Shown piece by piece: positions 29,313 to 38,652 of a stretch of DNA of 64,000 nucleotides (its first letter is position 1; each line of letters begins with the position of its first letter). The notes below the pieces were generated by a model. That model searched no databases and had not been told where the DNA came from. It worked only from the letters and a program-made list of their open reading frames with translations. The position numbers and the translations under genes are program-made. This DNA is from Pseudomonas lijiangensis (GTDB lineage: Bacteria > Pseudomonadota > Gammaproteobacteria > Pseudomonadales > Pseudomonadaceae). The stretch is taken from assembly GCF_018968705.1 (NCBI RefSeq), contig NZ_CP076668.1, positions 2,429,001 through 2,493,000 of the forward strand. Reading direction: 5' to 3'.

Positions 29313-30059
29313 GCGTACGGTCAGGCCGAGTACCACGATGATGAATACCGGACGAATGAATTTGGCGCCGCCCTTGATGGCGGTGCCTGCGCCAAAGTAG
29401 GCACCGAGCATCACCGACAGGCCCATGCTCAGGCCGATGACGAAGTCCACCTGGCCCGAAAAGATGAATATCGACAAGGCCACGGCATTGCTGACAAAGT
29501 TCATGCTGCGTGCCACGCCGCTGGCCTTAACCAGATCCACCGGGTACATCATCAGCGTGCTGACGGTCCAGAAAGCGCCGGTGCCCGGGCCAGCCACGCC
29601 GTCATAGAAACCCAGCGACAGGCCTTGGGGCAGTTGCCATTTCTTCCTGACCGGTGCATTGCTGTCCAGTGGAGCCTTGGGGGTGCCGCCGAACAGCAGA
29701 TACAGACCGCAACCGAACACAATCACGGGCAGCATCTGATTGATCCATTCGGCAGGCAGGTAATGGGCGATCACCGCGCCGATTGCAGCGCCCACGGCAG
29801 TGCCCACCAAGGCATGAGCCCATTGCCGGGGATGGAAAAGCTTGCGACGGTAGTAGGTGAAGCTGGCGGTTGCCGAGCCGAAGGTCGAGCTGAGTTTGTT
29901 GGTGCCCAGCACCAGATGCGGCGGCAGGCCGGCCGTCATCAGGGCAGGGGTGGTCAACAGCCCGCCGCCTCCGGCAATGGCATCGATGAATCCGGCAATG
30001 AAGGCAACAACGATCAGAATGGCGAGGGTGGCAAGGTCGACACTGAGTTCAAAAGGCAT
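29280..30059 (-). CDS. TauE/SafE-family membrane exporter
   Basis: Integral inner-membrane protein of 259 residues with about eight hydrophobic segments. The family repeat is visible as [21 protein letters not shown] near the N-terminus and again as [15 protein letters not shown] in the middle. TauE/SafE proteins move sulfite, sulfoacetate or other organic anions, but the substrate cannot be read here. The gene is alone in its direction, and its stop lies inside the end of nudC. Confidence 0.92.
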   Translation of the reverse strand: MPFELSVDLATLAILIVVAFIAGFIDAIAGGGGLLTTPALMTAGLPPHLVLGTNKLSSTFGSATASFTYYRRKLFHPRQWAHALVGTAVGAAIGAVIAHYLPAEWINQMLPVIVFGCGLYLLFGGTPKAPLDSNAPVRKKWQLPQGLSLGFYDGVAGPGTGAFWTVSTLMMYPVDLVKASGVARSMNFVSNAVALSIFIFSGQVDFVIGLSMGLSVMLGAYFGAGTAIKGGAKFIRPVFIIVVLGLTVRLAWQHWFGGA

Positions 30060-30159
30060 GATCGGTACGGCTTATAGGGCAGGGGGCAGAATGGCTGCCC
30101 GAAGGCGCGCATTCTACTCCCCTGTTTGCCCTGTGTCAGACAATGGTCGAAGGCGTTTT

Positions 30160-31302
30160 TCAGATTTCACCCAGTCCGACCCAGCGCTGTTCGCGTGCTG
30201 CAAGACGAATCGCGGCTGCCAGGCGTTCGATCTGCCAGGCCTCTTCAAAGTCCGGCCCTCGCTTGCCAACGCCGCACACGGCCTGAATCAGTGAATGCAC
30301 TTCCAGCGCCTTGAGCTCGTTGTACCCCAGTTGATGGCCGGGCGCAGGGCAGAAGGCGGCATAGCCTGCCTGGGCTGGTCCTGCGAGTATCCGCTGGAAA
30401 CCATCGCGCCCGGTTGCGCCGCTGCGATAGATGCGCAGCTCGTTCAAGCGCTCCTGATCGAAGGCCAGAGTGCCGCGGGTGCCGCTGATTTCAAAGCTCA
30501 GATGGTTCTTGTAGCCGTGCTTGAGCCAACTGCTGCTGAAAGTGCCGCGTGCGCCACTGGCAAAGCGCAGCAGGGCGTGGGTCTGATCATCCACTGCAAT
30601 CGGACGCAGCTCGTTGCTGCCACGGGTGGCGGGGCGCTGGCGATGCACTGTGCTTGAATCGGCGCATACCGCTTCGATATCGCCCAGCAGGTAGCGGGCC
30701 ATGGCCAGCAGATGGCTGCCAAGATCGGCCAGTGCGCCACCGGCATGCCCGGCTTCACAGCGCCAGGACCATGGCGATGCCGGGTCGCCCATGAAGTCTT
30801 CGCTGAACTCTCCCTGGAAACTGATGATTTCCCCCAGCTCACCCGCTTCGATCATTTCTCTTGCAAGGTCGATCATCGGGTTGTGCTGATAGTTGTAACC
30901 CACTTGCGTCACGACGCCTGCGGCCTCGGCACTGCGGCGCATTTCATCCGCCTGGGCCAGGCTGACTGCCAGAGGCTTTTCGCAATACACTGCTTTTCCT
31001 GCGGCGATGGCAGCCATTGCCATGGGGAAGTGCAAATGATTGGGCGTGGTGATCGCGACGATCTGTACCTGAGGATCGTCGATCAGTTGTTGCCAGTCAC
31101 TGTGGCTGCGCTCAAAGCCCCATGCCTGAGCACATTGTTCGGCGCGGGCACTGTCTGCATCGGCCAGGGCTGCGAGGTGAATAGGGGCAGGTAATTCAAA
31201 GGCAGCACTGACATTGCGAAACGCCAGGGCGTGGGCACGGCCCATGAAACCGGTGCCGATCAGACCGATACCCAAGGGTGCGGCGAGGGGGTTTTTCCGC
31301 AT
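30160..31302 (-). CDS. Gfo/Idh/MocA-family oxidoreductase
   Basis: NAD(P)-dependent dehydrogenase of 380 residues. The Rossmann motif GLIGTGFMGRAHA lies at about 13-25, and the catalytic region contains CEKPLAVS near 100. A C-terminal alpha/beta domain follows, with DLGSHLLAMARYLLG where the active-site His is expected. Such enzymes act on inositols, hexoses or related sugars; the substrate is unknown. The gene is not obviously in an operon, and its upstream region holds repeat B2 about 80 bases away. Confidence 0.92.
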   Translation of the reverse strand: MRKNPLAAPLGIGLIGTGFMGRAHALAFRNVSAAFELPAPIHLAALADADSARAEQCAQAWGFERSHSDWQQLIDDPQVQIVAITTPNHLHFPMAMAAIAAGKAVYCEKPLAVSLAQADEMRRSAEAAGVVTQVGYNYQHNPMIDLAREMIEAGELGEIISFQGEFSEDFMGDPASPWSWRCEAGHAGGALADLGSHLLAMARYLLGDIEAVCADSSTVHRQRPATRGSNELRPIAVDDQTHALLRFASGARGTFSSSWLKHGYKNHLSFEISGTRGTLAFDQERLNELRIYRSGATGRDGFQRILAGPAQAGYAAFCPAPGHQLGYNELKALEVHSLIQAVCGVGKRGPDFEEAWQIERLAAAIRLAAREQRWVGLGEI

Positions 31303-31384
31303 GACAATCTCCGTGATGGATTATTGTTTTCGGAAAATATATTCCACAAATTATAATTATGGAAATTTAATTCTTGAATTTATG

Positions 31385-31501
31385 CTGATCAGTTAAGGTG
31401 CACGGAAACTTGTGGGAGGCAGCTTGCTGGCGAAAAATATCTGAAAACCGGCAGATATTCTGCGTTTGTACGTGAAGTCGCCAGCAAGCTGCCTCCCACA
31501 A
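31385..31501. repeat. Composite inverted-repeat element B2 (about 117 bp)
   Basis: Second copy of the element at 23301. The left outer word CTGATCAGTTAAGG is at 31385-31398, and perfect 24-bp inner arms occupy 31410-31433 and 31478-31501. The middle shares ATTCTGCGT and GAAGTCGCCAGC with copy B1. The right outer arm is absent, so this copy may be truncated. It lies upstream of the Gfo/Idh gene and ends just after the convergently placed SDR stop region. Confidence 0.85.
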
Positions 31502-31517
31502 AGTGATTAATCCTGTC

Positions 31518-32285
31518 TCAGGAAAGAAACCCGCCATCCACATTCAGCGCAACGCCGGTGGTGTAACTCGACGCTTCACTGGCCAGATACAGCACCGCGC
31601 CCGCCATTTCACTGGGAGCAGCCACGCGCTTGAGGGGGATCTGGGCCAGTGCCATGTTGAGGATGGCGTCGTTCTTGACCAGCGCCGAGGCGAATTTGGT
31701 ATCGGTAAGGCCCGGCAGCAGGGCGTTGCAGCGGATGCCGAACGCTGCGCATTCCTTGGCGAACACCTTGGTCATATTGATGACCGCCGCCTTGGTTACC
31801 GAATAGATGCCCTGGAATTGCCCCGGCGAGACGCCATTGATCGAGGCCACATTGATGATGCTGCCGCCACCGTTGTCGCGCATCAGCTTGCCGGCTTCCA
31901 CCGACATGAAGAAATACCCGCGAATGTTCACGTCCACGGTCTTCTGAAAAGCCCCGAGGTCCGTATCCAGCACATTGCAGAACTGCGGGTTGGTGGCTGC
32001 GTTGTTGACCAGCACGTCCAGACGCCCGAACTGTTGGCGAATCTGCTCGAACACGCTTTGAATCTGTTCCATTTCACCGATATGACAGGCGATGGCTGTC
32101 GCCTTGCCACCTTCGGCAACAATGGCATCTGCAACCTGCTGGCAGCCCTCGATCTTGCGGCTGGAAACAATCACGTGTGCGCCTTGCTGGGCCAGCAGTC
32201 TGGCGATGGCTTCACCAATGCCGCGACTGGCGCCGGAAACGAAGGCGACTTTGCCATCAAGGTCGAATAACTGGGTTCTGGACAT
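31518..32285 (-). CDS. Short-chain dehydrogenase/reductase
   Basis: Classical SDR, 255 residues. Cofactor motif VSGASRGIGEAIAR (about 16-29), NNAA near 90, catalytic Ser in NVASING and the YSVTKAA Tyr-Lys pair near 157. The order and length are those of FabG-like NAD(P)H ketoreductases and alcohol dehydrogenases. It lies 24 bases downstream of the APH-like kinase gene and shares its direction, a pairing that suggests a common role in acyl-CoA or branched lipid metabolism; that role is inference. Confidence 0.93.
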   Translation of the reverse strand: MSRTQLFDLDGKVAFVSGASRGIGEAIARLLAQQGAHVIVSSRKIEGCQQVADAIVAEGGKATAIACHIGEMEQIQSVFEQIRQQFGRLDVLVNNAATNPQFCNVLDTDLGAFQKTVDVNIRGYFFMSVEAGKLMRDNGGGSIINVASINGVSPGQFQGIYSVTKAAVINMTKVFAKECAAFGIRCNALLPGLTDTKFASALVKNDAILNMALAQIPLKRVAAPSEMAGAVLYLASEASSYTTGVALNVDGGFLS

Positions 32286-32309
32286 GGTGGTTTCCTTGGG
32301 TCACTGCAC

Positions 32310-33377
32310 TCAAAGGCTGGATTTTTCGATCACTTGCAGGCTCATGCGCTCCAGCAGCAGGTTCATCTGGATGAACTGTGCGAAACGTTTGTCCTGGGTC
32401 TGGCCATGGAAGAAACGATAGTAGATCTGCTGCACGATGCCCGCCAGACGGAACAGGCCATAGGTGTAATAGAAGTCGAAATTATCAATACGAATGCCTG
32501 AGCGTTCGGCGTAGTAGTCGACAAACTGCTGACGATTCAGCATGCCTGGGGCATTGCTGGGCTGGCGACGCATCAGTTGCACGGGCGCAGGGTCGTCGGC
32601 CTGAATCCAGTAAGCCAGGGTGTTGCCCAGGTCCATCAGCGGATCGCCCAGCGTGGTCAGTTCCCAATCCAGCACACCGATGATGCGCATCGGGTTGTCG
32701 GGGTCGAGAATCACGTTGTCGAAACGGTAATCGTTATGCACGATGGCCGGTTTCGGATGGTCGGCGGGCATTTTCGCTACCAGCCAGTTCCTGACCTTTT
32801 CCCAGGCGGGAGCATCGGGAGTCATGGCTTTCTCGTAGCGCTCGCTCCAGCCCAGAATCTGCCGTTCCACATAACCCTGCGGCTTGCCCAGGTCCGCCAG
32901 GCCGCAGGCCTGATAGTCGACCTGATGCAGCTCCACCAGTTTGTCGATGAAGCTTTTGCACAAGGCTTCGGTCTGCCCGGCATCCAGGTTCAATTCCGGC
33001 GGCAGGTCCGAGCGCAGGATGATGCCCTTGACCCGCTCCATGACGTAGAAGTCGGAGCCGATCAGGCTTTCATCGGTGCAGTGTGCATAGGCTTTCGGGC
33101 AGTAGGGGAACGCATCCTTGAGGCCGTTGAGAATGCGGTACTCGCGGCCCATGTCGTGAGCCGACCTGGCTTTTTGCCCGAATGGCGGGCGGCGCAGAAC
33201 GAACTCCTGTTCGGGGTAGCGGACCAGATACGTGAGGTTCGAGGCACCTCCCGGAAACTGGCTGATCTGCGGCAAACCGCTGAGACCGGGAATCCGGGTT
33301 TTGAGGTAGGGATCGATGAGATGTGCGTCCAGCTCTTCACCGGGACGAATATCCGTGGACTGGTCGGTTAGCGCCAT
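32310..33377 (-). CDS. Phosphotransferase family protein (APH/ACAD10-like)
   Basis: Kinase-like protein of 355 residues in the aminoglycoside phosphotransferase superfamily. The nucleotide loop is near GGASNLTYLV (about 45), the catalytic loop reads VHNDYRFDNVI (about 205) and the metal motif is LDWELTTLGDPLMDLG (about 225). Such genes commonly accompany acyl-CoA dehydrogenase and SDR genes in Pseudomonas and resemble the kinase part of human ACAD10, so a hydroxyacyl substrate is more likely than an antibiotic. First gene of the two-gene unit with the SDR. Confidence 0.9.
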   Translation of the reverse strand: MALTDQSTDIRPGEELDAHLIDPYLKTRIPGLSGLPQISQFPGGASNLTYLVRYPEQEFVLRRPPFGQKARSAHDMGREYRILNGLKDAFPYCPKAYAHCTDESLIGSDFYVMERVKGIILRSDLPPELNLDAGQTEALCKSFIDKLVELHQVDYQACGLADLGKPQGYVERQILGWSERYEKAMTPDAPAWEKVRNWLVAKMPADHPKPAIVHNDYRFDNVILDPDNPMRIIGVLDWELTTLGDPLMDLGNTLAYWIQADDPAPVQLMRRQPSNAPGMLNRQQFVDYYAERSGIRIDNFDFYYTYGLFRLAGIVQQIYYRFFHGQTQDKRFAQFIQMNLLLERMSLQVIEKSSL

Positions 33378-33510
33378 GCTTATTCCTGCTTATTATGGTC
33401 TGTCAGGATCATTGGCTAATCTAATGAACGACGTCTTTGCGAACAACCCTGGGCGAGCCTTATAGGCTAGCGTGTTGCCCGTCGATCAGCCGGTTTGATT
33501 CAGGCGAAAA

Positions 33511-33540
33511 AAAAACCGAAGCCCTGAAGCTTCGGTTTTT
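33511..33540. terminator. Rho-independent terminator
   Basis: Perfect 12-bp arms AAAAACCGAAGC (33511-33522) and GCTTCGGTTTTT (33529-33540) with a 6-base loop. A-tract and T-tract on either side let it work in both directions. It follows the minus-strand SCP2 gene. Confidence 0.9.
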
Positions 33541-33566
33541 TGTGCATGGCAAGAAGCAACTCCGGA

Positions 33567-33884
33567 TCAGACCGGAAAGAGGTCGCTCAGCTTCATGGCC
33601 AGCATCATGTCGCCTTCGGCGCGCAGCTTGCCGCCCATGAAGGCCTGCATGCCATCGGTTTCGCCGCTGACGATGCCTTTGAGGGTTTCGCTGTCCATGA
33701 TCAGGGTCACGTTGGCGTCAGGGTTCTCGCCTTCCTGCAGTTCGCAGGTGCTGTCCTTGACGATCAGGGCGTAGTGCTTGTCTTCGTCAGTGATGTTGAA
33801 TCCGAAAACCAGGTCCAGGCCCGCAGCGGCGCCTGGGTTGAACTTGGCTTTCATGGTTTGGACAGCTTCGGCTACTGAGGTCAT
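33567..33884 (-). CDS. SCP2 sterol-binding domain protein
   Basis: Small protein of 105 residues matching the SCP2 lipid-transfer fold (alpha/beta with a hydrophobic tunnel). The pattern AGLDLVFGFNITDEDKHYAL, then DANVTLIMDSETLKGIVSGE and LRAEGDMMLAMKLSDLF, is typical of stand-alone bacterial members. It probably binds acyl chains or a similar hydrophobic ligand in the cytoplasm. It ends just before a clear terminator and lies downstream of the histidine phosphatase gene in the same direction, 55 bases away. Confidence 0.92.
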   Translation of the reverse strand: MTSVAEAVQTMKAKFNPGAAAGLDLVFGFNITDEDKHYALIVKDSTCELQEGENPDANVTLIMDSETLKGIVSGETDGMQAFMGGKLRAEGDMMLAMKLSDLFPV

Positions 33885-33939
33885 GGTTTTATCCTTTTAT
33901 GGTTGGTTCTGGCGCCGGTCAGGGCGCGATTGGCCGGAC

Positions 33940-34650
33940 TCAGCGGTAAGTGATGAGTTCCGGCGCCTTCAGCAGTTGCAGGTGTGTGTCACTGTTGAAG
34001 GAAGCCAGGGTCACCTTGCTGCCACTGAATTCCAGCCGGTTCAGCGAGGTGTTGACGATATGCCAGTTAAGCTCGAATGCCTGCTGTGCGGGCATTCCGG
34101 TGACAAGGTGCAGCAAGGCCGTAATGGTGCCGCCGGAAGTGAACACGGCGATGCGCTCACGTTTGCCGGCAGTTTCGATGATTCTGTCCAGGCCAGCCTT
34201 TACGCCAGCGACGAATGCCAGCCAGCTTTGCATGCCCGGTGTGTCGTGTTTGCCGCCCAGCCAGCGGCTGACGATCTGCGCAAACAGGCGCTGGAACTCG
34301 GCCGGGGTATGGCCGGCATTGCGCAGGATGTTCAGGGCGTCGGGTTCATCGGGCAGCATCGCGGGTATAAGGGCACGCACGACACCTTCGGCATCGAATT
34401 CATTGAAAGCGCTGTCGATTTCCAGTGCGGGCGGTTCAAGACCGGCCTCGGCCAGTTGGGCCAGGGCATTTTGCGCGGTGTCTTTCTGGCGTCGCAGACT
34501 GCCGGACAGGCAACGGTCCAGGCGCAGGCCCAGCTGTGCCAGATGCGCGCCCACTACCTGAGCCTGACGAATGCCGACAGGCGACAGCACGTCGTAATCG
34601 TCTGCACCGAATGAAGCCTGGCCATGTCGTATCAGATAAATGCTGCCCAC
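33940..34650 (-). CDS. Histidine phosphatase family protein
   Basis: Phosphoglycerate-mutase-like phosphatase, 236 residues, starting GTG at 34650. The RHG motif is in IYLIRHGQASFG at about 4-15, and the second catalytic region reads VFTSGGTITALLH near 165, where the usual second His seems to be replaced by the GGT pattern seen in a subset of the family. The substrate is unknown. It shares direction and close spacing with the SCP2 gene and is divergent from sohB. Confidence 0.88.
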   Translation of the reverse strand: MGSIYLIRHGQASFGADDYDVLSPVGIRQAQVVGAHLAQLGLRLDRCLSGSLRRQKDTAQNALAQLAEAGLEPPALEIDSAFNEFDAEGVVRALIPAMLPDEPDALNILRNAGHTPAEFQRLFAQIVSRWLGGKHDTPGMQSWLAFVAGVKAGLDRIIETAGKRERIAVFTSGGTITALLHLVTGMPAQQAFELNWHIVNTSLNRLEFSGSKVTLASFNSDTHLQLLKAPELITYR

Positions 34651-34855
34651 GTCCGTGTCGTCTCGGTACGTTGAAGGTCCGGCGAGGTTATGGGGGATCG
34701 CCGGGGGCTGTCAACGAAAAAACATACGCTCGTTTGAAATTGCTGTTTTAACTATTTGCAATATGTAGCGCGCTGGTGAACCTCCTGGCTCGTCGGTATG
34801 CTGGAGTCATCGCAGCCCTTGACTGGAAAGGGCGCAACGCAAGTGAGGAGTATCT

Positions 34856-35884
34856 GTGGATTTTGTCGCTGATTACGCAAGTTTTCTGGCCAAGACGGTT
34901 ACGCTGGTCATTGCCATCGTCATCGTGCTGGTGGCTATTGCGTCAGTACGTGGAAAAGGCCGTCGCAAGTCGGCAGGACAGCTTCACGTCACCAAACTCA
35001 ACGAGTTCTACAAAGGTCTGCGCGAGCATCTGGAACAATCGTTGCTGGACAAGGATCGCCTCAAGGCCTTGCGCAAAGAGCAGGCCAAGGCTCTGAAGAA
35101 AGAGAAGAAACAGGTCGAGCCCGAGGTCAAGCCACGGGTCTACGTTCTGGATTTCGATGGCGACATCAAGGCTTCTGCCACCGAAAGCATGCGTCATGAA
35201 ATCACCGCATTGCTGACCATGGCCACTGAAAAGGACGAAGTGGTCCTGCGCCTGGAAAGCGGCGGCGGCATGGTTCACAGCTATGGCCTGGCTTCATCGC
35301 AACTGGCGCGTATCCGTCAGGCGGGGATCCCACTGACCATCTGCATCGACAAGGTCGCGGCCAGCGGCGGTTACATGATGGCTTGCATCGGCAACAAGAT
35401 CATCAGCGCACCGTTCGCGATTCTCGGTTCCATCGGCGTCGTGGCGCAGTTGCCCAACGTCAACCGTCTGCTGAAAAAGCACGATATCGATTTTGAAGTG
35501 CTGACCGCAGGCGAGTACAAGCGCACTCTGACCGTGTTTGGCGAAAACACCGAGAAGGGCCGCGAGAAGTTTCAGCAGGATCTGGACATCACCCATGATC
35601 TGTTCAAAGGCTTCGTCGCCAGCTATCGCCCGCAGTTGTCCATCGATGAAGTGGCCACCGGTGAAGTCTGGCTGGGCATGGCGGCTATTGAGAAACAACT
35701 GGTCGATGAGCTGCAGACCAGTGATCAGTATCTGGCCGGGCGGGCCAATGAAGCCGAGGTCTTTCACCTGAATTACGCCCAGCGCAAAAGCCTGCAGGAG
35801 CGGGTAGGGCTGGCGGCTGAATCATCGGTGGATCGACTGGTGACCGGCTGGTGGAGTCGGTTGACCCGGCAGCGGTTCTGGTGA
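34856..35884 (+). CDS. sohB: Inner-membrane S49 peptidase SohB
   Basis: Membrane-anchored serine peptidase of the signal-peptide-peptidase class, 342 residues, starting GTG at 34856 with GAGGAG six bases upstream. TM anchor at about 14-32, a Lys-rich linker (about 65-90), then the protease domain with the nucleophile in VAASGGYMMAC (about 170) and the general base Lys in GEYKRTLTVFG (about 221). It probably faces the periplasm and degrades membrane peptides. A palindromic repeat follows four bases after the stop. Confidence 0.94.
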   Translation: MDFVADYASFLAKTVTLVIAIVIVLVAIASVRGKGRRKSAGQLHVTKLNEFYKGLREHLEQSLLDKDRLKALRKEQAKALKKEKKQVEPEVKPRVYVLDFDGDIKASATESMRHEITALLTMATEKDEVVLRLESGGGMVHSYGLASSQLARIRQAGIPLTICIDKVAASGGYMMACIGNKIISAPFAILGSIGVVAQLPNVNRLLKKHDIDFEVLTAGEYKRTLTVFGENTEKGREKFQQDLDITHDLFKGFVASYRPQLSIDEVATGEVWLGMAAIEKQLVDELQTSDQYLAGRANEAEVFHLNYAQRKSLQERVGLAAESSVDRLVTGWWSRLTRQRFW

Positions 35885-35888
35885 TGCC

Positions 35889-35935
35889 TTCGCGAATGAA
35901 TTCGCTCCCACGGCAGGGGTGAATTCATTCGCGAA
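35889..35935. repeat. Short palindromic repeat, copy A3
   Basis: TTCGCGAATGAATTCGCTCC at 35889-35908 pairs imperfectly with GGGGTGAATTCATTCGCGAA at 35916-35935. It lies between the convergent sohB and DUF934 genes. Confidence 0.85.
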
Positions 35936-35945
35936 ACACTGCCCG

Positions 35946-36440
35946 TCAGCGACGACGGAACAGCGGCAGAGGCTCGTCGGTGGCGGCCTGGTAAGTCACC
36001 GAGAAGTCCTTGAGGCCTTCGAGGGCGTCGTACGGGTCCTTGTCGGCGCGCACGGCAAAAGCATCGAAGCCACAGCGACGCAGGTAGAACAACTGGTCGC
36101 GCAACACATCGCCAATTGCCCGCAATTCGCCCTTGTAGCCATAGCGATCACGCAGCAGGCGTGCATTGGAGTAGCTACGGCCATCGGTGAACGCCGGGAA
36201 GTTCAGGGCAATGACCTGAAACTCATCGACGTGTTCGCCGATTTCCTCGGCTTCTTCATCACTGTCCAGCCATACGCCCAGGCCGCCATCGCGGGCCTTG
36301 AGTGCATGGCCGTGTTCACGCCACAGTGCCAGAGGGACGATCAGGTCATCGCAGTTGGACAGGCTGTCAAAGGTCGTTTCCTTGGGCAGCAGGTGCCAGG
36401 TCTCGTCGATGACTTCGTTGTTCTTAATGATTCGCTGCAT
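35946..36440 (-). CDS. DUF934 protein next to sulfite reductase
   Basis: DUF934 family protein, 164 residues, from the ATG at 36440. It overlaps the end of cysI by 17 bases, so the two are coupled. DUF934 genes are nearly always downstream of this type of sulfite reductase in Pseudomonas and relatives, and a role in sulfate assimilation is assumed, possibly electron delivery or assembly, without a known activity. The sequence contains FPAFTDGRSYSNARLLRDRY, the conserved core of the family. Confidence 0.9.
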   Translation of the reverse strand: MQRIIKNNEVIDETWHLLPKETTFDSLSNCDDLIVPLALWREHGHALKARDGGLGVWLDSDEEAEEIGEHVDEFQVIALNFPAFTDGRSYSNARLLRDRYGYKGELRAIGDVLRDQLFYLRRCGFDAFAVRADKDPYDALEGLKDFSVTYQAATDEPLPLFRRR

Positions 36441-38082
36441 AGACGCGCTCCTTGAAAGGGTCAATGCCAATACGCTGGTAGGTGTCGATGAAGCGTTCGT
36501 CTTCGGTGCGTTTCTCGACGTAGACGTCAATCAGCTTCTCGATCACGTCCGGCATCACGTCCTGAGCGAAGGACGGGCCGAGGATCTTGCCCAGGCTTGC
36601 ATCACGGCTGGCACTGCCGCCGAGGGAAACCTGATAGAACTCTTCGCCTTTCTTGTCCACGCCCAGAATGCCGATATGACCGACGTGGTGGTGACCACAG
36701 GCGTTCATGCAGCCGGAAATGTTCAGGTCCAGTTCACCGATGTCAAACAGGTAGTCCAGGTCATCGAAGCGGCGCTGGATGGATTCGGCGATCGGGATCG
36801 ACTTGGCGTTTGCCAGGGAGCAGAAATCACCGCCAGGGCAGCAGATGATGTCGGTCAGCAGGCCGATGTTCGGTGTGGCGAAGCCGCTTTCACGCAGTTC
36901 GTTCCAGAGAGTGAACAATTCCGATTGCTCGACGTCGGCCAGAATGATGTTCTGCTCGTGAGAGGTGCGCAGCTGGCCGAAGCTGTAGCGGTCGGCCAGG
37001 TCGGCAACGGCGTCCAGCTGTTTGTCGGTCAGGTCGCCAGGGGCAACGCCGGTTGGCTTGAGTGACAGTGTCACGGCAACGTAGCCCGGCTTTTTGTGGG
37101 CCAGGACATTGCGGGTACGCCAGCGGGCGAAGCCGGGGTGTTGAGCGTCCAGGGCAGCCAGCTCATCGTGCTGGTCGCTGAGCGCCTTGTATTGTGGATC
37201 GACGAAGTGCTTGGCGACACGCTGTACTTCGGCTTCGGTCAGAGTGGTCTGGCCGCCGCGCAGGTGAGCCATTTCGGCCTCGACCTTTTCGGCGAAGACT
37301 TCAGGCGTGAGTGCCTTGACCAGAATCTTGATCCGGGCCTTGTACTTGTTGTCGCGACGACCATAGCGGTTGTAGACCCGCAGGATGGCGTCCAGGTAGC
37401 TCAACAGATCCTGCCATGGCAGAAACTCGTTGATGAAGGCGCCAACCACCGGGGTGCGGCCAAGGCCACCGCCGACAAGCACGCGGAAACCCAGCTCGCC
37501 GGCAGCGTTGTATACCGGCTCCAGGCCGATATCGTGCACTTCAATGGCAGCGCGGTCGCTTTTCGAGCCGTTGATCGCGATCTTGAACTTGCGCGGCAGG
37601 TAGGCGAATTCCGGGTGGAAGGTGGTCCACTGGCGAACGATTTCACACCATGGACGCGGGTCGATCACTTCGTCGGCAGCAACGCCGGCGAACTGGTCTG
37701 TGGTCACGTTGCGCAGGCAGTTGCCGCTGGTCTGGATGGCGTGCATCTGCACGGTAGCCAGTTCGGCCAGAATATCCGGCACGTCTTCCAGGGCTGGCCA
37801 GTTGAACTGTACGTTCTGGCGGGTACTGATGTGCGCATAACCCTTGTCATAATCACGGGCTATCTTGGCCATCATGCGCGTCTGACGCGACGTCAGCTGG
37901 CCGTAAGGCACGGCAACGCGCAGCATCGGCGCGAAACGCTGGACATAAAGACCGTTTTGCAGGCGCAACGGTCGAAACTCTTCTTCGCTCAGTTCCCCCG
38001 CCAGATAGCGTCGGGTCTGGTCACGGAACTGCTTGACGCGGTCCTCGATGATCCGCTGATCGTACTCGTCGTATACGTACAT
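36424..38082 (-). CDS. cysI: Sulfite reductase hemoprotein (CysI-type)
   Basis: Siroheme and 4Fe-4S enzyme of 552 residues that reduces sulfite to sulfide in assimilation. Two nitrite/sulfite reductase ferredoxin-like halves are visible, with the substrate-binding arginines in the N-terminal part (ISTRQNVQFNW). The cluster and siroheme ligands are CCPGGDFC near residue 418 and SGCMNACGHHH near 465. The DUF934 gene follows with an overlap. Ferredoxin/nitrite reductases share the fold, but the DUF934 neighbour favours sulfite. Confidence 0.93.
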   Translation of the reverse strand: MYVYDEYDQRIIEDRVKQFRDQTRRYLAGELSEEEFRPLRLQNGLYVQRFAPMLRVAVPYGQLTSRQTRMMAKIARDYDKGYAHISTRQNVQFNWPALEDVPDILAELATVQMHAIQTSGNCLRNVTTDQFAGVAADEVIDPRPWCEIVRQWTTFHPEFAYLPRKFKIAINGSKSDRAAIEVHDIGLEPVYNAAGELGFRVLVGGGLGRTPVVGAFINEFLPWQDLLSYLDAILRVYNRYGRRDNKYKARIKILVKALTPEVFAEKVEAEMAHLRGGQTTLTEAEVQRVAKHFVDPQYKALSDQHDELAALDAQHPGFARWRTRNVLAHKKPGYVAVTLSLKPTGVAPGDLTDKQLDAVADLADRYSFGQLRTSHEQNIILADVEQSELFTLWNELRESGFATPNIGLLTDIICCPGGDFCSLANAKSIPIAESIQRRFDDLDYLFDIGELDLNISGCMNACGHHHVGHIGILGVDKKGEEFYQVSLGGSASRDASLGKILGPSFAQDVMPDVIEKLIDVYVEKRTEDERFIDTYQRIGIDPFKERVYAANH

Positions 38083-38436
38083 ATAGGTCCTGTTCTCAGG
38101 CTTCGTAATGAAGCAAGGGCTGCTGCGTCAGACACGACTGTTGTCAACACAGTCAGCCTTCGCCTGCCAGGCCTTGCGCCATCCAGACAATTCTGCGCGC
38201 ACGGTCGCGCACTCCCTACGGAGCGCGGCGAAGATAACAGTTTGCAGATATCGGTAAAAGTGATGTTTATATATATGCAAATCGTTAAAAGCGATAAGCA
38301 AAATCCGCTGGCCCTATGACCTTGCTTGCCGTGTGGGAAATTATCGACTTTACTCAATGCCTATCGATGCCTGATGAGGGCGCGACCTGATTTTTTTCAT
38401 ATGCAATCACCTATAAAACCGACAAGAGGCGATGCG
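38083..38436. other. Divergent intergenic region upstream of cysI
   Basis: This 354-base gap lies between cysI (minus) and the small membrane protein gene (plus). It contains an AT-rich stretch around 38240-38300 (TTTATATATATGCAAA) that is a likely promoter zone for cysI. I could not assign a CysB or other operator from sequence alone, and no small gene or clear hairpin was seen. Confidence 0.5.
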
Positions 38437-38550
38437 ATGAGCAAGCACCCGAAGACCACCCGGTCCGATAGTCATGTGGATGCCTGGGCCATTTCTTTCA
38501 TCATCCTATTGGCAGTAGGCGCTGCTGTTTTCTGGGTCAGCGGGCAATAA
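38437..38550 (+). CDS. Small single-pass membrane protein, 37 aa
   Basis: A 37-residue protein from the ATG at 38437, preceded by AGAGG; an in-frame ATG at 38401 would add 12 residues but lacks a good ribosome site. A charged N-terminal half (SKHPKTTRSDSHVD) is followed by a hydrophobic helix (about 17-34) ending WVSGQ. I do not recognise it. The predicted orientation is N-terminus in the cytoplasm. It lies 102 bases upstream of the orphan sugar-binding protein gene. Confidence 0.65.
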   Translation: MSKHPKTTRSDSHVDAWAISFIILLAVGAAVFWVSGQ

Positions 38551-38652
38551 CCGCAACCTGACTTCCTGAAAGGCGGATTGCGCGACTCTCCAGTATTTGG
38601 AGAGGGTGGCCGATAACCATTCATTGCTTGGTTGTTCCAAGGCTTTGTGAAT

